From contig SHMT01000003.1 of NCBI GenBank assembly GCA_004282745.1, forward strand, positions 117,825 through 181,824: DNA of 64,000 nt, written 5' to 3'. The notes beneath the pieces are model-generated. The model had not been told where the DNA came from and did not search any database. It saw only the letters and a program-made list of their open reading frames with translations. This stretch comes from Candidatus Scalindua sp. SCAELEC01 (GTDB lineage: Bacteria; Planctomycetota; Brocadiia; Brocadiales; Scalinduaceae). The position numbers and the translations under genes are program-made. The stretch's first letter is position 1; every line of letters begins with the position of its first letter. Shown here piece after piece: positions 1 through 9,015 of this stretch.

Positions 1-45
1 TCACCGAAAAGACGTGTTTTTATTATCATGGTATTTTAAAGATAG

Positions 46-939
46 TTATAAATAATCAAGTATCGAGGTTCTAAAAATCAATGTACTCGAGGCCAATGTT
101 GCCTGAAAAATATTTTCCTGTTCCTTGAGTTGTAATACAAGCTCGGTTATATCTGCTGCTTCGGTTTCCCCCAGTGACGCTACAATTGACAGTTTTGCAT
201 CTACTATCCTATTCTCAGTAAGTTCTAGCGTCCTTGCAACACTACCGGCTTTTGCTACCAAACCTGTGATACTACCGTGTGCATTATTTAAGTCGTCCAG
301 CCCACTACTTATTATTCCATTCTCAAAATCATCTCGTATTGAAATTATTGTGGCAAAAAGTTTAGTATCAATAAAGGCCTCTTCTCCTGTCTGATTAATC
401 TGTACGGTTGCTCCAGCCCCGACCCGATATTCTATTTTTTCTTGATTTCCATTATAGGTTACAGCCGTTATCTTATTGTTAGCATCATATGTTTCTGTAA
501 AGGGTTTCGTCGTTGTCTTTGTACCTGCAAAGGTATAACGGTCCGATGACTTCGTATTTGCATCTTGCAACAGTGATTCCAGTATAGCATTAATATCAAT
601 GGCAATAGATTTTCTCTCAGCCAGGCCATTTGTACCATTATTTCCTTGTACCGTTAGTTCTCTTAATCTGTTTATTTGTTCTGCCACACCAACCAGTACT
701 CTTTCATTTTCTGCCAAATCTTCGGTTGCTTTCTGGATGTTAAAGGAGTACTGCTCAAGCTTGTGGTTCTCGGTGTTTAAGCTGAGGATCTTTCTTGCAG
801 CAGCAGGACCATCCGATGGACGATTTATTTTTTTCCCCGATGATATCTGCTCCTGCAGTTGCTGCATACGTGAAGTACTGGAATTGACTTTCCTCAGCGT
901 TGTGTTTACCAGGGTTTCAAGGGTTACTTTTGAAGGCAT
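46..939 (-). CDS. flgL: Flagellar hook-associated protein 3 (FlgL)
   Basis: FlgL is the outer of the two hook-filament junction proteins and connects the hook to flagellin outside the cell. The 297-aa product has the flagellin-type coiled-coil ends: an N-terminal D0/D1 segment with the SSGKKINRPSDGPAAARKIL region (about residues 32-52) and a C-terminal helix ending in TSILDYL. Its length is typical of FlgL and short for flagellin. The ATG follows a GGAG ribosome site and lies 15 bp after flgK, so the two are co-translated as the end of the flgF-to-flgL operon. Simple flagellin is the alternative; the position directly after flgK argues against it. Confidence 0.93.
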   Translation of the reverse strand: MPSKVTLETLVNTTLRKVNSSTSRMQQLQEQISSGKKINRPSDGPAAARKILSLNTENHKLEQYSFNIQKATEDLAENERVLVGVAEQINRLRELTVQGNNGTNGLAERKSIAIDINAILESLLQDANTKSSDRYTFAGTKTTTKPFTETYDANNKITAVTYNGNQEKIEYRVGAGATVQINQTGEEAFIDTKLFATIISIRDDFENGIISSGLDDLNNAHGSITGLVAKAGSVARTLELTENRIVDAKLSIVASLGETEAADITELVLQLKEQENIFQATLASSTLIFRTSILDYL

Positions 940-954
940 TTTTTATCTCCTTTA

Positions 955-2820
955 CTACATCGACAAAAGGGTGTCGGTAACTTCAGTAACAAGCGTAATA
1001 TATCTTGCCGAGGCCTGAAACGCTTTTTGAAACCTGACGATGTCTATCATCTCTTCCTCAATGGATACACCTGATATCTCCTGTCGTCGATTCTCCATGT
1101 TTAAGAGTAGAGTACCAAATGCATCTTTTTCGCTATCCCTTTGCCTTGTTTCAATTCCCAACTCTGCTACGGTACCTTGCAGGAAGTCGCTAAATGTTGT
1201 ATTGTTCGTTGTTGAACTGTCTTTCAGATTTCCCAACCTCAGGGCATTCTTGTTGTCACCCGGTGTGAAGTTTGAGGATGCGGCTATTCTGGATACATCA
1301 TCTTGAATATACTGTGTTACCCCAATAGACGAGGCATCATTTCCCTGAAAAAACGTATTCAAACCTAAAGCCGTAAGCACATTACTGGTATCCGTATCAC
1401 TTATGGAATCATTGGTGAAACTAAACGTATAGCCGCTTGTTACACTTATGGTTAAAAGACCATTGCTAATGCTTGAACTAATATTTGTGATACTGTTTAT
1501 TTTTGCAGATAAAGAACTGAGGGTTTCATCTGAAGCAATACTGATACTGCCCTCAGTAATATTGTCTGAGGAATCTTTAACGCTAATGTACAGGCTGCCG
1601 TTTGTTATATTTGTAGAAAGCGCAGTTGCATCGGTATACGAACCACTTATGGTCAATTGGTTATCACTATCGACGGATACAATTTTATAGAAATTTCCAT
1701 CATTAAGTTTTATCCAGTCATTGGCTTTCACATTACTTGAGAATGCAGTACCACTTCCCGTAACCGTAGACCCTGCACTGGTTACCGTACCGGTCGTGTA
1801 CGTGGTAACTGAAGGGGTAAATGGTAGGTTATTGGTGGAAGAAGAGAGGAGGGCGGTTGGGCTGCTTACGGCATTCATACTGGTCAGCGATGAGAAACCT
1901 CCACTCAGCCCCAAACCCTCACTGTGAATATTGTTTACTTCCTTAATGATGCTTGCAGCAAGCGTATCCAATTTTGTCACATATTTTGGAATAACTACGT
2001 CTTGGATGTTCAGCAGCCCCTTTAGTTCTCCACTGCTAATATTTGCTATCCCATTTATTCTGACGGTTCCCGATCCTGTTATTGATGTGGTAAGCGCTTC
2101 TGAACCGCTTCCCATTACCACTAACGATCCTCCAAGGAGAATATCTGTTACACCATTTCCTTGGTTGAGTACTTTAACGTCCGCAAGCTTACTCAATCTG
2201 GTTATGAGGCTGTCTCTTTTATCTCTAATGTCATTTGCATTACCACTTGAGAGTTCGACAGTTGATACCCTTTGGTTTAAGAGAGCAATTTCATTTGTTA
2301 TACTATTTAACTCCTCCACCTTTGTCGTAATCTGCTGGCTGGCATGTTGCTGCAGCTCATTAAATTGGGTTTTCTGAGTAGTAAATTTATTAACCAAGTT
2401 GGTACTGTCCTGCAGGAGCTGTTGCCGGTTGCTGTTTTCCGTAGTTCCTGTTGATAATGTCTCTAAACTCTGGAAAAACTGGTTCAAACTATTGCTTAAA
2501 CTTGAATCTGATAGTTCGTTAAAAACATTTTGCAGGTTTCCAAGTAAATTACTTTGTATTTCAGAATTGCCAAGTAGTGATGTTTGGGTTCTTATCTGAG
2601 AATCGACCAGATCATCTTTCAGTCTCCTTATTTCGTCTATTGCAACTCCCTGTCCCAGGGGCCCATAGGGAGACAACTCGGGATCTCTCGCACTAATGGA
2701 GACCGATTGCCTGCTATACCCCGGTGTGTTCGCATTCGCAACATTGTGACCAATAGTTTGTAAGGCACGTTGTGCAACCAAAAGCCCGGTTAAACCAATT
2801 GATAGATCTGCTGATGACAT
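955..2820 (-). CDS. flgK: Flagellar hook-associated protein 1 (FlgK)
   Basis: FlgK is the junction protein that sits directly on the hook. The 621-aa product opens with the rod/hook-family signature (GHNVANANTPGYSRQ, about residues 24-38) and ends with the family C-terminal helix containing FQKAFQASARYI. The central 300-560 part is Ser/Thr/Gly-rich and variable, as is usual in exposed FlgK domains. ATG start with an AGGTG-like ribosome site. It follows flgN, its likely export chaperone gene, by about 140 bp; that gap holds a 36-bp copy of a short inverted-end element (see 2877-2912). Confidence 0.95.
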   Translation of the reverse strand: MSSADLSIGLTGLLVAQRALQTIGHNVANANTPGYSRQSVSISARDPELSPYGPLGQGVAIDEIRRLKDDLVDSQIRTQTSLLGNSEIQSNLLGNLQNVFNELSDSSLSNSLNQFFQSLETLSTGTTENSNRQQLLQDSTNLVNKFTTQKTQFNELQQHASQQITTKVEELNSITNEIALLNQRVSTVELSSGNANDIRDKRDSLITRLSKLADVKVLNQGNGVTDILLGGSLVVMGSGSEALTTSITGSGTVRINGIANISSGELKGLLNIQDVVIPKYVTKLDTLAASIIKEVNNIHSEGLGLSGGFSSLTSMNAVSSPTALLSSSTNNLPFTPSVTTYTTGTVTSAGSTVTGSGTAFSSNVKANDWIKLNDGNFYKIVSVDSDNQLTISGSYTDATALSTNITNGSLYISVKDSSDNITEGSISIASDETLSSLSAKINSITNISSSISNGLLTISVTSGYTFSFTNDSISDTDTSNVLTALGLNTFFQGNDASSIGVTQYIQDDVSRIAASSNFTPGDNKNALRLGNLKDSSTTNNTTFSDFLQGTVAELGIETRQRDSEKDAFGTLLLNMENRRQEISGVSIEEEMIDIVRFQKAFQASARYITLVTEVTDTLLSM

Positions 2821-2876
2821 ATTTCACCTGTCTTTCAATGTTGACTGTTAAAATGATTTATTTGTACTAGAACACA

Positions 2877-2912
2877 TATACTAAAACTGAAAACCATTAT
2901 GAGATGAGTATA
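2877..2912. repeat. Minimal copy of short inverted-end element B
   Basis: This 36-bp segment begins TATACTAAAAC and ends ATTATGAGATGAGTATA. These are the two ends of the larger elements at 15317-15552 and 56641-56804, with the whole interior missing. The outer 6 bp (TATACT / AGTATA) are inverted. It lies in the gap between flgN and flgK. Confidence 0.6.
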
Positions 2913-2957
2913 CCCGTGTTCCAGAACAAGAACTCCCATACAGCTGGAGGAAAGCAT

Positions 2958-3458
2958 TTAGGCACTTGTTTCGAAGACAATCCTATTCAGATAGCCTTCT
3001 TTTACCTTCCCCGTTTGCTGGTAAATAGTATTATCCAACGGTTCAGAGCACAAAGACTTAATAAGACTGTTCACATATTCAAGTGAATACCTGGTGAGCG
3101 ATGTATTAACGTTGTTCACTTCTTGAACCTTAAGGGCTACCTCAAGAATCACTTCACGTTTCACCCCCAATTTGCTTCGAAATGGATCTTGAGTATGTTC
3201 TATAAGTTTTTGAAGAGTTAGCGAGGTGTCATACTGTCCAATTTGTTGACTTATTGACTCCATTACGTATCTTCGTTTTTCTTCCAGGAGGACAAGATTC
3301 TCTGCCAGGTTCCGTTCCCGAAAGATGACTGATTCAAGCTTGTCAATGTCTCCGGAAATAATGTGACCCTGTTTCTCCTCCGCAGCTTGCAGTATCTCTC
3401 TATAAACAACTATCATCTTGTCTAAAGTATCGAACAAATTCTCTAAGAAATCTTCCAA
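2958..3458 (-). CDS. flgN: FlgN-family export chaperone (putative)
   Basis: The 166-aa product is almost wholly helical and charged, with the FlgN-like pattern of an N-terminal helix (FLENLFDTLDKMIVVYREIL) followed by long heptad-containing helices. FlgN-type proteins hold FlgK and FlgL unfolded in the cytoplasm for export. Sequence conservation in this family is poor, so the call rests on size, predicted helices and position immediately before flgK-flgL. It begins at a TTG codon preceded by GGGGAG; no ATG gives a better start. Confidence 0.7.
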   Translation of the reverse strand: MEDFLENLFDTLDKMIVVYREILQAAEEKQGHIISGDIDKLESVIFRERNLAENLVLLEEKRRYVMESISQQIGQYDTSLTLQKLIEHTQDPFRSKLGVKREVILEVALKVQEVNNVNTSLTRYSLEYVNSLIKSLCSEPLDNTIYQQTGKVKEGYLNRIVFETSA

Positions 3459-3529
3459 GCCTATCTTCTCCCCACAATGGTTGTTAATTCTTCAATATCC
3501 ACTCATTGTAAGAGGGATATAAAAACTAC

Positions 3530-3850
3530 CTATTCTTTTCTCATTTGCTTGTTAAGCATATCTGCGATACCGAATCCGCCACCCTTGGCAATTTCATCTG
3601 AAAGAGCATTAAGAGTAATTCCCTCATAGATACCCGACGCACTATTTTTTTCAAACAAATCTGATTTTGGTATCGTCTTCCACATTGCCTGTACCAACAT
3701 ATTTACCATTATGGCCTCAAAATTTTGTGTCGCATTCCGCATTTCAAAAGAAGATTTGCTTTTGTTCATATCTTTTAATACCGTTTGCGAATTCTCCAAT
3801 CTCTCATTCTTCATTATGACTCCACTATCTAATGCTAATGGTATCTCCAT
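3530..3850 (-). CDS. flgJ: Rod-binding protein FlgJ, N-terminal domain only
   Basis: The 106-aa protein matches the FlgJ rod-capping domain (NFEAIMVNMLVQAMWKTIPK, then GIYEGITLNALSDEIAKGGGFGIADML). It helps assemble the rod in the periplasm. The muramidase half found in enterobacterial FlgJ is absent, as in many other phyla, so a separate peptidoglycan hydrolase must open the wall; none is in this window. The ATG at 3850 is preceded by a strong AGGAGG and is preferred over the TTG one codon upstream. It follows flgI by 45 bp. Confidence 0.9.
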   Translation of the reverse strand: MEIPLALDSGVIMKNERLENSQTVLKDMNKSKSSFEMRNATQNFEAIMVNMLVQAMWKTIPKSDLFEKNSASGIYEGITLNALSDEIAKGGGFGIADMLNKQMRKE

Positions 3851-3895
3851 CAAAGACCTCCTGACAAAATAGAGTGAATAAATTAATTAAAGATT

Positions 3896-5041
3896 TTACA
3901 TTAACACCAATTCTGCGTGAAGGGCGCCTGCTTTTTGTATTGCCTGAAATATTGCCATCAGGTCTCGTGGTGTGACACCCAGAACATTTAAACCTCGGGC
4001 TATGTCAGCAATACTCGCCCCTTCGGGTATCACATTTAATTTTGCCTCCTCCTCCTCGATATCGATAGTAGTACGATCCAGCACTTCGGTAGTTGCACTT
4101 GTAGGAGAAAATGGACCAGGTTGTGAGGCCTCTTGCCGTTCATTTATTGTAATAGTAAGACTGCCATGGGCAATAGCCACAGTAGAAATCCTCACATTTT
4201 CTCCTGCTACAATTGTCCCGGTCCTTTCATTTATCACAACACGGGCAATAGCATCAGGAGTAACGGGAAGCTCTTCTATTTGGGAAATGAATTGAGTAAT
4301 CATATCCATTGTGCGAAACTTTTGAGGAGGCGTTATCTCTATATTTGCAGCACTGATCGCTTGAGCAGATCCAGGATATTTAGCATTAACCACATCCATC
4401 AAACGCTCAGCGGTAGTAAAATCGGTTTCGTGTAAATTTAACCTAATAGCATTTCCAAAGAAGACATGAACCGGTATCTCTTTCTCAATAAAAGCACCAT
4501 TTGGAATATTGCCGGTTGTCGCTATATTTTTCCTTGTGTCAGCCGCTTTCCCCCCGACATTAAACCCTCCTCCAATGGATAATGGACCTTGTGCCACAGC
4601 ATATACTTCATTGTCTATTCCTTGAAGGACGGTATGGACAAGCACACCTCCCTCAAGACTCTTCGCATCACCAACCGAGGATAAAAGAACGTCAATTCTA
4701 TCACCCGGTTTTGCAAAGGAGTGTACTTTTGCTGTGACAAGCACAGCGGCAATATTCTTGGAATCAAAGTCCTCATCGGTAGTAATAACACCAAGTTTCT
4801 CAAACACGTTTTTTGCCAATCGGCTTGTAAAGGCAAAGGTAGTGCTATCCCCCGATCCCTGCAGACCTACGATAAGTCCATAACCAAACAGATAGTTGTC
4901 CCGGACCCCCTGAATACTTGAAATATCTTTAACACGAGCAATAATTGTCCCGTAAACGAGAGGTGTGGAGGAAGAGAGATATGTTGCAACAAGCAGAACA
5001 AGGCGTAAGAAAAAACAAAGCAAGAAACGATTATGTAACAT
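3896..5041 (-). CDS. flgI: Flagellar P-ring protein (FlgI)
   Basis: FlgI forms the P ring around the rod in the peptidoglycan layer. The 381-aa product has a hydrophobic signal peptide (about residues 1-29) and then the family core: YGLIVGLQGSGDST near the mature N terminus, NIAAVLVTAKVHSFAKPGDRIDV, and the C-terminal GVTPRDLMAIFQAIQKAGALHAELVLM. The ATG at 5041 gives the best signal peptide and a GGGG ribosome site 9 nt upstream; a TTG three codons earlier sits directly on the G-tract. Lies between flgH and flgJ in the usual ring order. Confidence 0.95.
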   Translation of the reverse strand: MLHNRFLLCFFLRLVLLVATYLSSSTPLVYGTIIARVKDISSIQGVRDNYLFGYGLIVGLQGSGDSTTFAFTSRLAKNVFEKLGVITTDEDFDSKNIAAVLVTAKVHSFAKPGDRIDVLLSSVGDAKSLEGGVLVHTVLQGIDNEVYAVAQGPLSIGGGFNVGGKAADTRKNIATTGNIPNGAFIEKEIPVHVFFGNAIRLNLHETDFTTAERLMDVVNAKYPGSAQAISAANIEITPPQKFRTMDMITQFISQIEELPVTPDAIARVVINERTGTIVAGENVRISTVAIAHGSLTITINERQEASQPGPFSPTSATTEVLDRTTIDIEEEEAKLNVIPEGASIADIARGLNVLGVTPRDLMAIFQAIQKAGALHAELVLM

Positions 5042-5088
5042 AATTTGCAACCCCTTTTATCCCCATTATAAAAACACTTGATACTCTA

Positions 5089-5748
5089 TTAGAATGGCCA
5101 GAAGATATCTTGAAACCTGTTAAACCAACCCTTTTTTCCCGCTCTCGTTAGCCAGCCTTTCCCTTGAAGACCAAAATTCACATTTGACATCTGGCTTGAG
5201 AGAATTGTATTGCTTGGTGATATATCTATCGGCCTGGCAATACCTGTAAGTCTCAGATTATAGTGCTCTCTATTTACGTCTACGTTTCTTTTGCCCTCCA
5301 GTACCAGATTACCATTATCAAGCACTTCAACTATCATAGCCGTTATGCGCAGATTTATTTTGCGCGTACTATCATACGATCCTTTACCGCTAAAATTTGT
5401 TGCTATATTTCCTGAAACATTATTCGCCGCCCTTGAATCGAACCGGGCATTACGCCCTTTTGTTAATCCTGAGATAATGCCATCAACAAACGCATTATTA
5501 TCAACCTCTCCAGAATACCTTGCTGAGTTATCTGTAGAAGCATCCTCCTCATTATCGATATTTGTCTCTTCAATTACCATTACTGTCACAATATCTCCCA
5601 CTCTTTTACCCCTGTTGTCATCGAAGAGGTTGTAGTTGATGGTTGTTCTTCTCTCCCATAAGGAATCAGCACTTATTGAATTTCCAACAAAAACAAATAC
5701 TATATTGAGAACACTCGAAAAGATAAAAATGTACCATATTTGAGACAT
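5089..5748 (-). CDS. flgH: Flagellar L-ring protein (FlgH), no lipobox seen
   Basis: FlgH makes the outer-membrane L ring. The 219-aa product has a hydrophobic N-terminal segment (about residues 4-27) and the FlgH core: RVGDIVTVMVIEETNIDNEED, FSGKGSYDSTRKINLRITAMIVEVLDNGNLVLEGKRNV, then ARPIDISPSNTILSSQMSN. FlgH is normally a lipoprotein, but the segment here runs VGNSISADSLW with no cysteine near a cleavage site, so it may be anchored differently. ATG start with GGAGAG. Lies between flgA and flgI. Confidence 0.93.
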   Translation of the reverse strand: MSQIWYIFIFSSVLNIVFVFVGNSISADSLWERRTTINYNLFDDNRGKRVGDIVTVMVIEETNIDNEEDASTDNSARYSGEVDNNAFVDGIISGLTKGRNARFDSRAANNVSGNIATNFSGKGSYDSTRKINLRITAMIVEVLDNGNLVLEGKRNVDVNREHYNLRLTGIARPIDISPSNTILSSQMSNVNFGLQGKGWLTRAGKKGWFNRFQDIFWPF

Positions 5749-5781
5749 AGAGGATCTCTCCTTCTTGAAAACAGACGAAAA

Positions 5782-6753
5782 CTAGAATAGTATCTGAACA
5801 TTTGCAGCGTCAATAATTTTTCCATGAATCACTTTCCTTGTATCAAGATCTTTAACCTTAATTATGTCTCCCGTAACCCCATTCTCTTCCGCAAATCCCT
5901 TGGTAACAATTTTAAAGGTTTCTGTTTTTATATAGAGTTTAACCATATCCCCTTTTCTTACCGTCGGGAGTGTCTCAACAATCTCTTCGGTGATTACGGT
6001 AAAGGGTAACACTTGACGACTGGTTACCTTACCCTTTAAGTCATCAATACTTGAAAAAACTGTCCCCTGCACCCTTGTCGTTTCTCTCCTTGCCAGAAAT
6101 GAGTTCTCCGCTGTTAAACTTTTGTGTCTATCCAGTTTTTTCTTCGTAATAGCAATAAATTCAAATACCCTCACTCGAAAATGAACGGGTATTTTAAAGA
6201 GCGGAATACCGTCTGACATTGCCATAACCATGACCACAACGTTTCCTCTCATTTTATTAGTATCGGCAAGTGATGCCTCTAGATATATCTCATCCCTACT
6301 CTTTGCCACCCATTGCTCACTAGGAGCACTCCTTAACTCTATCGTAATGTCTCTGTTAAATGACTGCTGCGAGAAGATCAAATGCTCCTTGGCCTTTTCT
6401 ACGATCTCAGCCTCCGATATTTTCGTCGATTCAACTGATACCACTGCCAACCTTGGGCCTTCGAAAGCAATATCTGGCAAGTTAATACCGGAACTCACCA
6501 ACCTCATCTTTATGAAATCTCTATCTATTTTTCTGCGATTATTCGGCCAGGGAGTTCTCCCCACTTCTATTTCATTGATTTGTTTTATCAAATCATCATC
6601 ATCCCCGGTAACTTGAGAAATATCACGTATTGTTATTACTTTTTCTTTGAGAGTAACCTTATTTATCATATCTATTTTAATCTGAGTCGCTTGGACCTCA
6701 CCAGTAACGAAACAAAACAGTACCGCAGCACACACGACAATCTTATATTTCAA
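5782..6753 (-). CDS. flgA: Flagella basal body P-ring formation protein FlgA
   Basis: FlgA is the periplasmic chaperone for P-ring assembly. The 323-aa product has a cleavable-looking signal peptide (to about VQA at residue 23) and the C-terminal SAF/FlgA region: ARRETTRVQGTVFSSIDDLKGKVTSRQVLPFTVIT, then VRKGDMVKLYIKTETFKIVTKGFA and TRKVIHGKI near the end. The long N-terminal part, starting IRDISQVTGDD, is typical of larger FlgA proteins. Translation starts at TTG with AGGAG about 8 nt upstream; no nearby ATG exists. It precedes flgH and follows flgG after a 207-bp spacer. Confidence 0.9.
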   Translation of the reverse strand: MKYKIVVCAAVLFCFVTGEVQATQIKIDMINKVTLKEKVITIRDISQVTGDDDDLIKQINEIEVGRTPWPNNRRKIDRDFIKMRLVSSGINLPDIAFEGPRLAVVSVESTKISEAEIVEKAKEHLIFSQQSFNRDITIELRSAPSEQWVAKSRDEIYLEASLADTNKMRGNVVVMVMAMSDGIPLFKIPVHFRVRVFEFIAITKKKLDRHKSLTAENSFLARRETTRVQGTVFSSIDDLKGKVTSRQVLPFTVITEEIVETLPTVRKGDMVKLYIKTETFKIVTKGFAEENGVTGDIIKVKDLDTRKVIHGKIIDAANVQILF

Positions 6754-6960
6754 TGTCTCACTCCTTAATAACTATATCGAGCGGCATAGCCGCCCCTAAG
6801 TGAACGTGCAATTATTTTAATTGCCACAGTCTCTAAAGTTAGAACTGTTTTCTCACAAACTTATCGTGAAACTTGTCTCACGCGTTCACTGCCAACTTCC
6901 TGCCCGAACTGATTGGTCAGACGGGCAGATACTTTTAACTTCTACGGTGAAACCATGCTA
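6754..6960. other. flgG-flgA spacer with two hairpins
   Basis: This 207-bp spacer lies inside the flgF-flgL operon. It contains GCGGCATAGCCGC (6781-6793), able to fold on itself, and a CTGCCCG / CGGGCAG stem (about 6900-6927) that resembles the GC-rich hairpin inside the element at 15317-15552. No promoter was found. It may be processed RNA or a decayed repeat. Confidence 0.4.
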
Positions 6961-7746
6961 TTATCTAATAATTTGGCTTGTCGTTTGAAGCATCTCATCA
7001 CTCGCTTTAATTGCCTTTGAGCTTGTCTCATATGCCCTTTGTGCAACGATGAGGTTTACCAATTCAGTCACCACCTCAACATTCGAACTTTCCAGAAAAC
7101 CCTGCATTATTTCTCCAATACCATTCAGTCCCGGTGTCCCAGTTTGCGGAGTACCAGATGCTGTCGTTTCTCTGAACAGGTTTCTTCCGAGACTGTCCAA
7201 TCCGGCAGGATTAGGAAAGGTAGCCAGTGTTATTTGTCCTACCGATTGGGTACTCCCATCGGAACTCTGGGTTGAAACCGTTCCATCGGAACCGATATTA
7301 ATGGATATAACGTCTCCTTGAATGGACGTGGAAGGATCAAGCCTAAGCCCTTCTGAATTAACCAACTCGCCATCGCTGTTAAGCTGAAAGGAACCGTCAC
7401 GGGTGTATACGGTGCTCCCGTCTGGATGTGATACCTGAAAAAAACCGGGTCCCTGGATAGACATGTCCAAAGACCTCCCGGTATTTTCAGGCACACCTTG
7501 AGTAAATACCTTGTTTGTGGATACCACTCGAGTACCACTCCCAACCTGGAGGCCCGTTGGTGTTTGAACTCCCTGGGAAGATTCTGCACCGGCAGCTATA
7601 AACTTGTCGTACAATAAATCCTGAAAGTTTGCCTGGACCCTTTTAAAGCCAGTGGTGTTCACATTAGCAAGGTTGTTTGACACCACATCTAACAAGAATT
7701 GGTGCGCCTTCATCCCCGTAGCACTCGTATACAATGCCTTAATCAT
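6961..7746 (-). CDS. flgG: Distal rod protein FlgG
   Basis: FlgG builds the distal rod. The 261-aa product has the full FlgG pattern: ALYTSATGMKAHQFLLDVVSNNLANVNTTGFKR at the N terminus, a central IQGPGFFQVSHPDGSTVYTRDGSFQLNSDGELV, and the C-terminal GFLESSNVEVVTELVNLIVAQRAYE. The length is that of canonical FlgG (about 260). ATG start; 28 bp after the related flgF gene. Confidence over FlgF comes from the length and the ATGM...NNLANVNTTGFKR form. Confidence 0.95.
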   Translation of the reverse strand: MIKALYTSATGMKAHQFLLDVVSNNLANVNTTGFKRVQANFQDLLYDKFIAAGAESSQGVQTPTGLQVGSGTRVVSTNKVFTQGVPENTGRSLDMSIQGPGFFQVSHPDGSTVYTRDGSFQLNSDGELVNSEGLRLDPSTSIQGDVISINIGSDGTVSTQSSDGSTQSVGQITLATFPNPAGLDSLGRNLFRETTASGTPQTGTPGLNGIGEIMQGFLESSNVEVVTELVNLIVAQRAYETSSKAIKASDEMLQTTSQIIR

Positions 7747-7774
7747 AGTGTTTCTCCTTTACGTCAAAGTACCA

Positions 7775-8494
7775 TTAGGTGACATTTGATTGGCTACTAA
7801 TTAAATTTTGCAAAGTATCGCTAAAATTCTTGATAATGTAGTTGCTTAATTGGTAACTTCTCATGTTTTCGATCATACCGACCATTTCCATCACAACATT
7901 AACATTCGATTTCTCCAGATACCCCTGTTCAATCTCAAAGTTCAGATTATCTGTATCCAGAACCGCTTCGTCCGTGGCCTTGTACAGGCTTGAACCAGTT
8001 GGAACAAGTGCTGACGTGTCTGCAAAATTGTTGATCAAGAACTCTCCAATCGCACTGCTATCCACCTTAATTCTTCCTGTACCATCTACGGTAATAGAAC
8101 TTTTCCCCTTCGGTATTATGAGTGGTCCATTCTGCCCTAACACCTTTCCTCCATCTGAGGTTACAATTTCACCATTACCGGAGAGTTGAAATTGACCGTT
8201 TCGGGTATATCTCAATCCTTGTTCTGTCTCTATGGTAAAGAACCCATCACCATCGATGGAGATATCGAGACTGTTCCCCGTATAGGTCAGATCGCCTTTT
8301 GTAAAATCAACACTTACGCCTGCATGAACACCTTCACTTTCAACACCATCCACCACTTCAGTTTTGATTGAGAAATCGGCCATATACTTTTTAAAACCTG
8401 CGGTATTTGTATTGGCAAGGTTTGAGGCAATTACTTCCTGCTTTTTGGTGTATGCATCAAGTCCGGAAGCGGCCAGATAGATCCCATCAATCAT
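7775..8494 (-). CDS. flgF: Proximal rod protein FlgF (FlgG-like)
   Basis: FlgF is the rod segment before FlgG. The 239-aa product has the rod-family N terminus (GIYLAASGLDAYTKKQEVIASNLANTNTAGFKKY), a central IDGDGFFTIETEQGLRYTRNGQFQLSGNGEIV, and the C-terminal EKSNVNVVMEMVGMIENMRSYQ. It is the first gene of the flgF-to-flgL operon, about 55 bp from a predicted sigma-54 transcription start. A second FlgG-like paralog is the alternative name. Confidence 0.85.
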   Translation of the reverse strand: MIDGIYLAASGLDAYTKKQEVIASNLANTNTAGFKKYMADFSIKTEVVDGVESEGVHAGVSVDFTKGDLTYTGNSLDISIDGDGFFTIETEQGLRYTRNGQFQLSGNGEIVTSDGGKVLGQNGPLIIPKGKSSITVDGTGRIKVDSSAIGEFLINNFADTSALVPTGSSLYKATDEAVLDTDNLNFEIEQGYLEKSNVNVVMEMVGMIENMRSYQLSNYIIKNFSDTLQNLISSQSNVT

Positions 8495-8560
8495 TTTTTA
8501 ACCTTTCAACAATCGTATATTTCTGTAACTAACTCTCGATTAACTATCTGTCTCCATAGC

Positions 8561-8575
8561 GCTACTTCTATGCCA
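8561..8575 (-). promoter_or_regulatory. Sigma-54 promoter candidate for flgF operon
   Basis: The minus strand reads TGGCATAGAAGTAGC. It has GG-N10-GC and the TGGCA half of the consensus; the -12 half is TAGC instead of TTGC. The start would fall near 8549, about 55 bp before flgF. The fliK promoter candidate has the same TGGCATA-N4-TAGC form. Confidence 0.65.
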
Positions 8576-8710
8576 AATACAAACAAAAAAAAGATAAATA
8601 GGTTTTTCTCAAAAAATATTTCATAAAAGTCTGCCTAATCGGTAGTTAGCCAAATCTTCATTTGTACCTGACAAAATTCCGTTACGAAAAGAGCTTGAAC
8701 TACCAATAGA

Positions 8711-8760
8711 TCTATGACACTTTTTTCCACATTTTGTGAAAAAGATTCCGCCCCTATCCT
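8711..8760 (-). promoter_or_regulatory. Putative enhancer block upstream of flgF promoter
   Basis: This 50-bp block matches the block at 13527-13576 at 33 of 50 positions without gaps. Its near edge lies 136 bp upstream of the flgF sigma-54 element; the other lies 134 bp upstream of the fliK element. The core is an imperfect hairpin, TTTTCCACATTTTGTGAAAA. The distance suits an activator site for an NtrC-type protein. The function is inferred. Confidence 0.5.
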
Positions 8761-9015
8761 TACCGTTTTTAAATAATTCCCTTTTTTTGATTTCGATTAA
8801 GATTAGGAGTAAGATTGAGAAATGTTTTTTCGTATCAAGCGAAATCCGTGAGATCAAAAAATCTGAACGTATTAAGAAAAATTTGGGTTCTAGAAAAAGA
8901 GGTAATCTTGACCGTGTCTCGCCAAGACTAGAATCGAAAGGTGAATTGAAAAATGTTGTTCTGATTTGAGAGGAAGATGTATACCGAGTTATGAGATTAA
9001 AAACCATGATTCTTA

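Noticed and set aside
8721..8742. DnaA-box-like TTTTCCACA near 8722 as an origin
   Set aside because: Only a single inverted pair, not a cluster of boxes with an AT-rich unwinding region; it is better explained by the paired promoter blocks.
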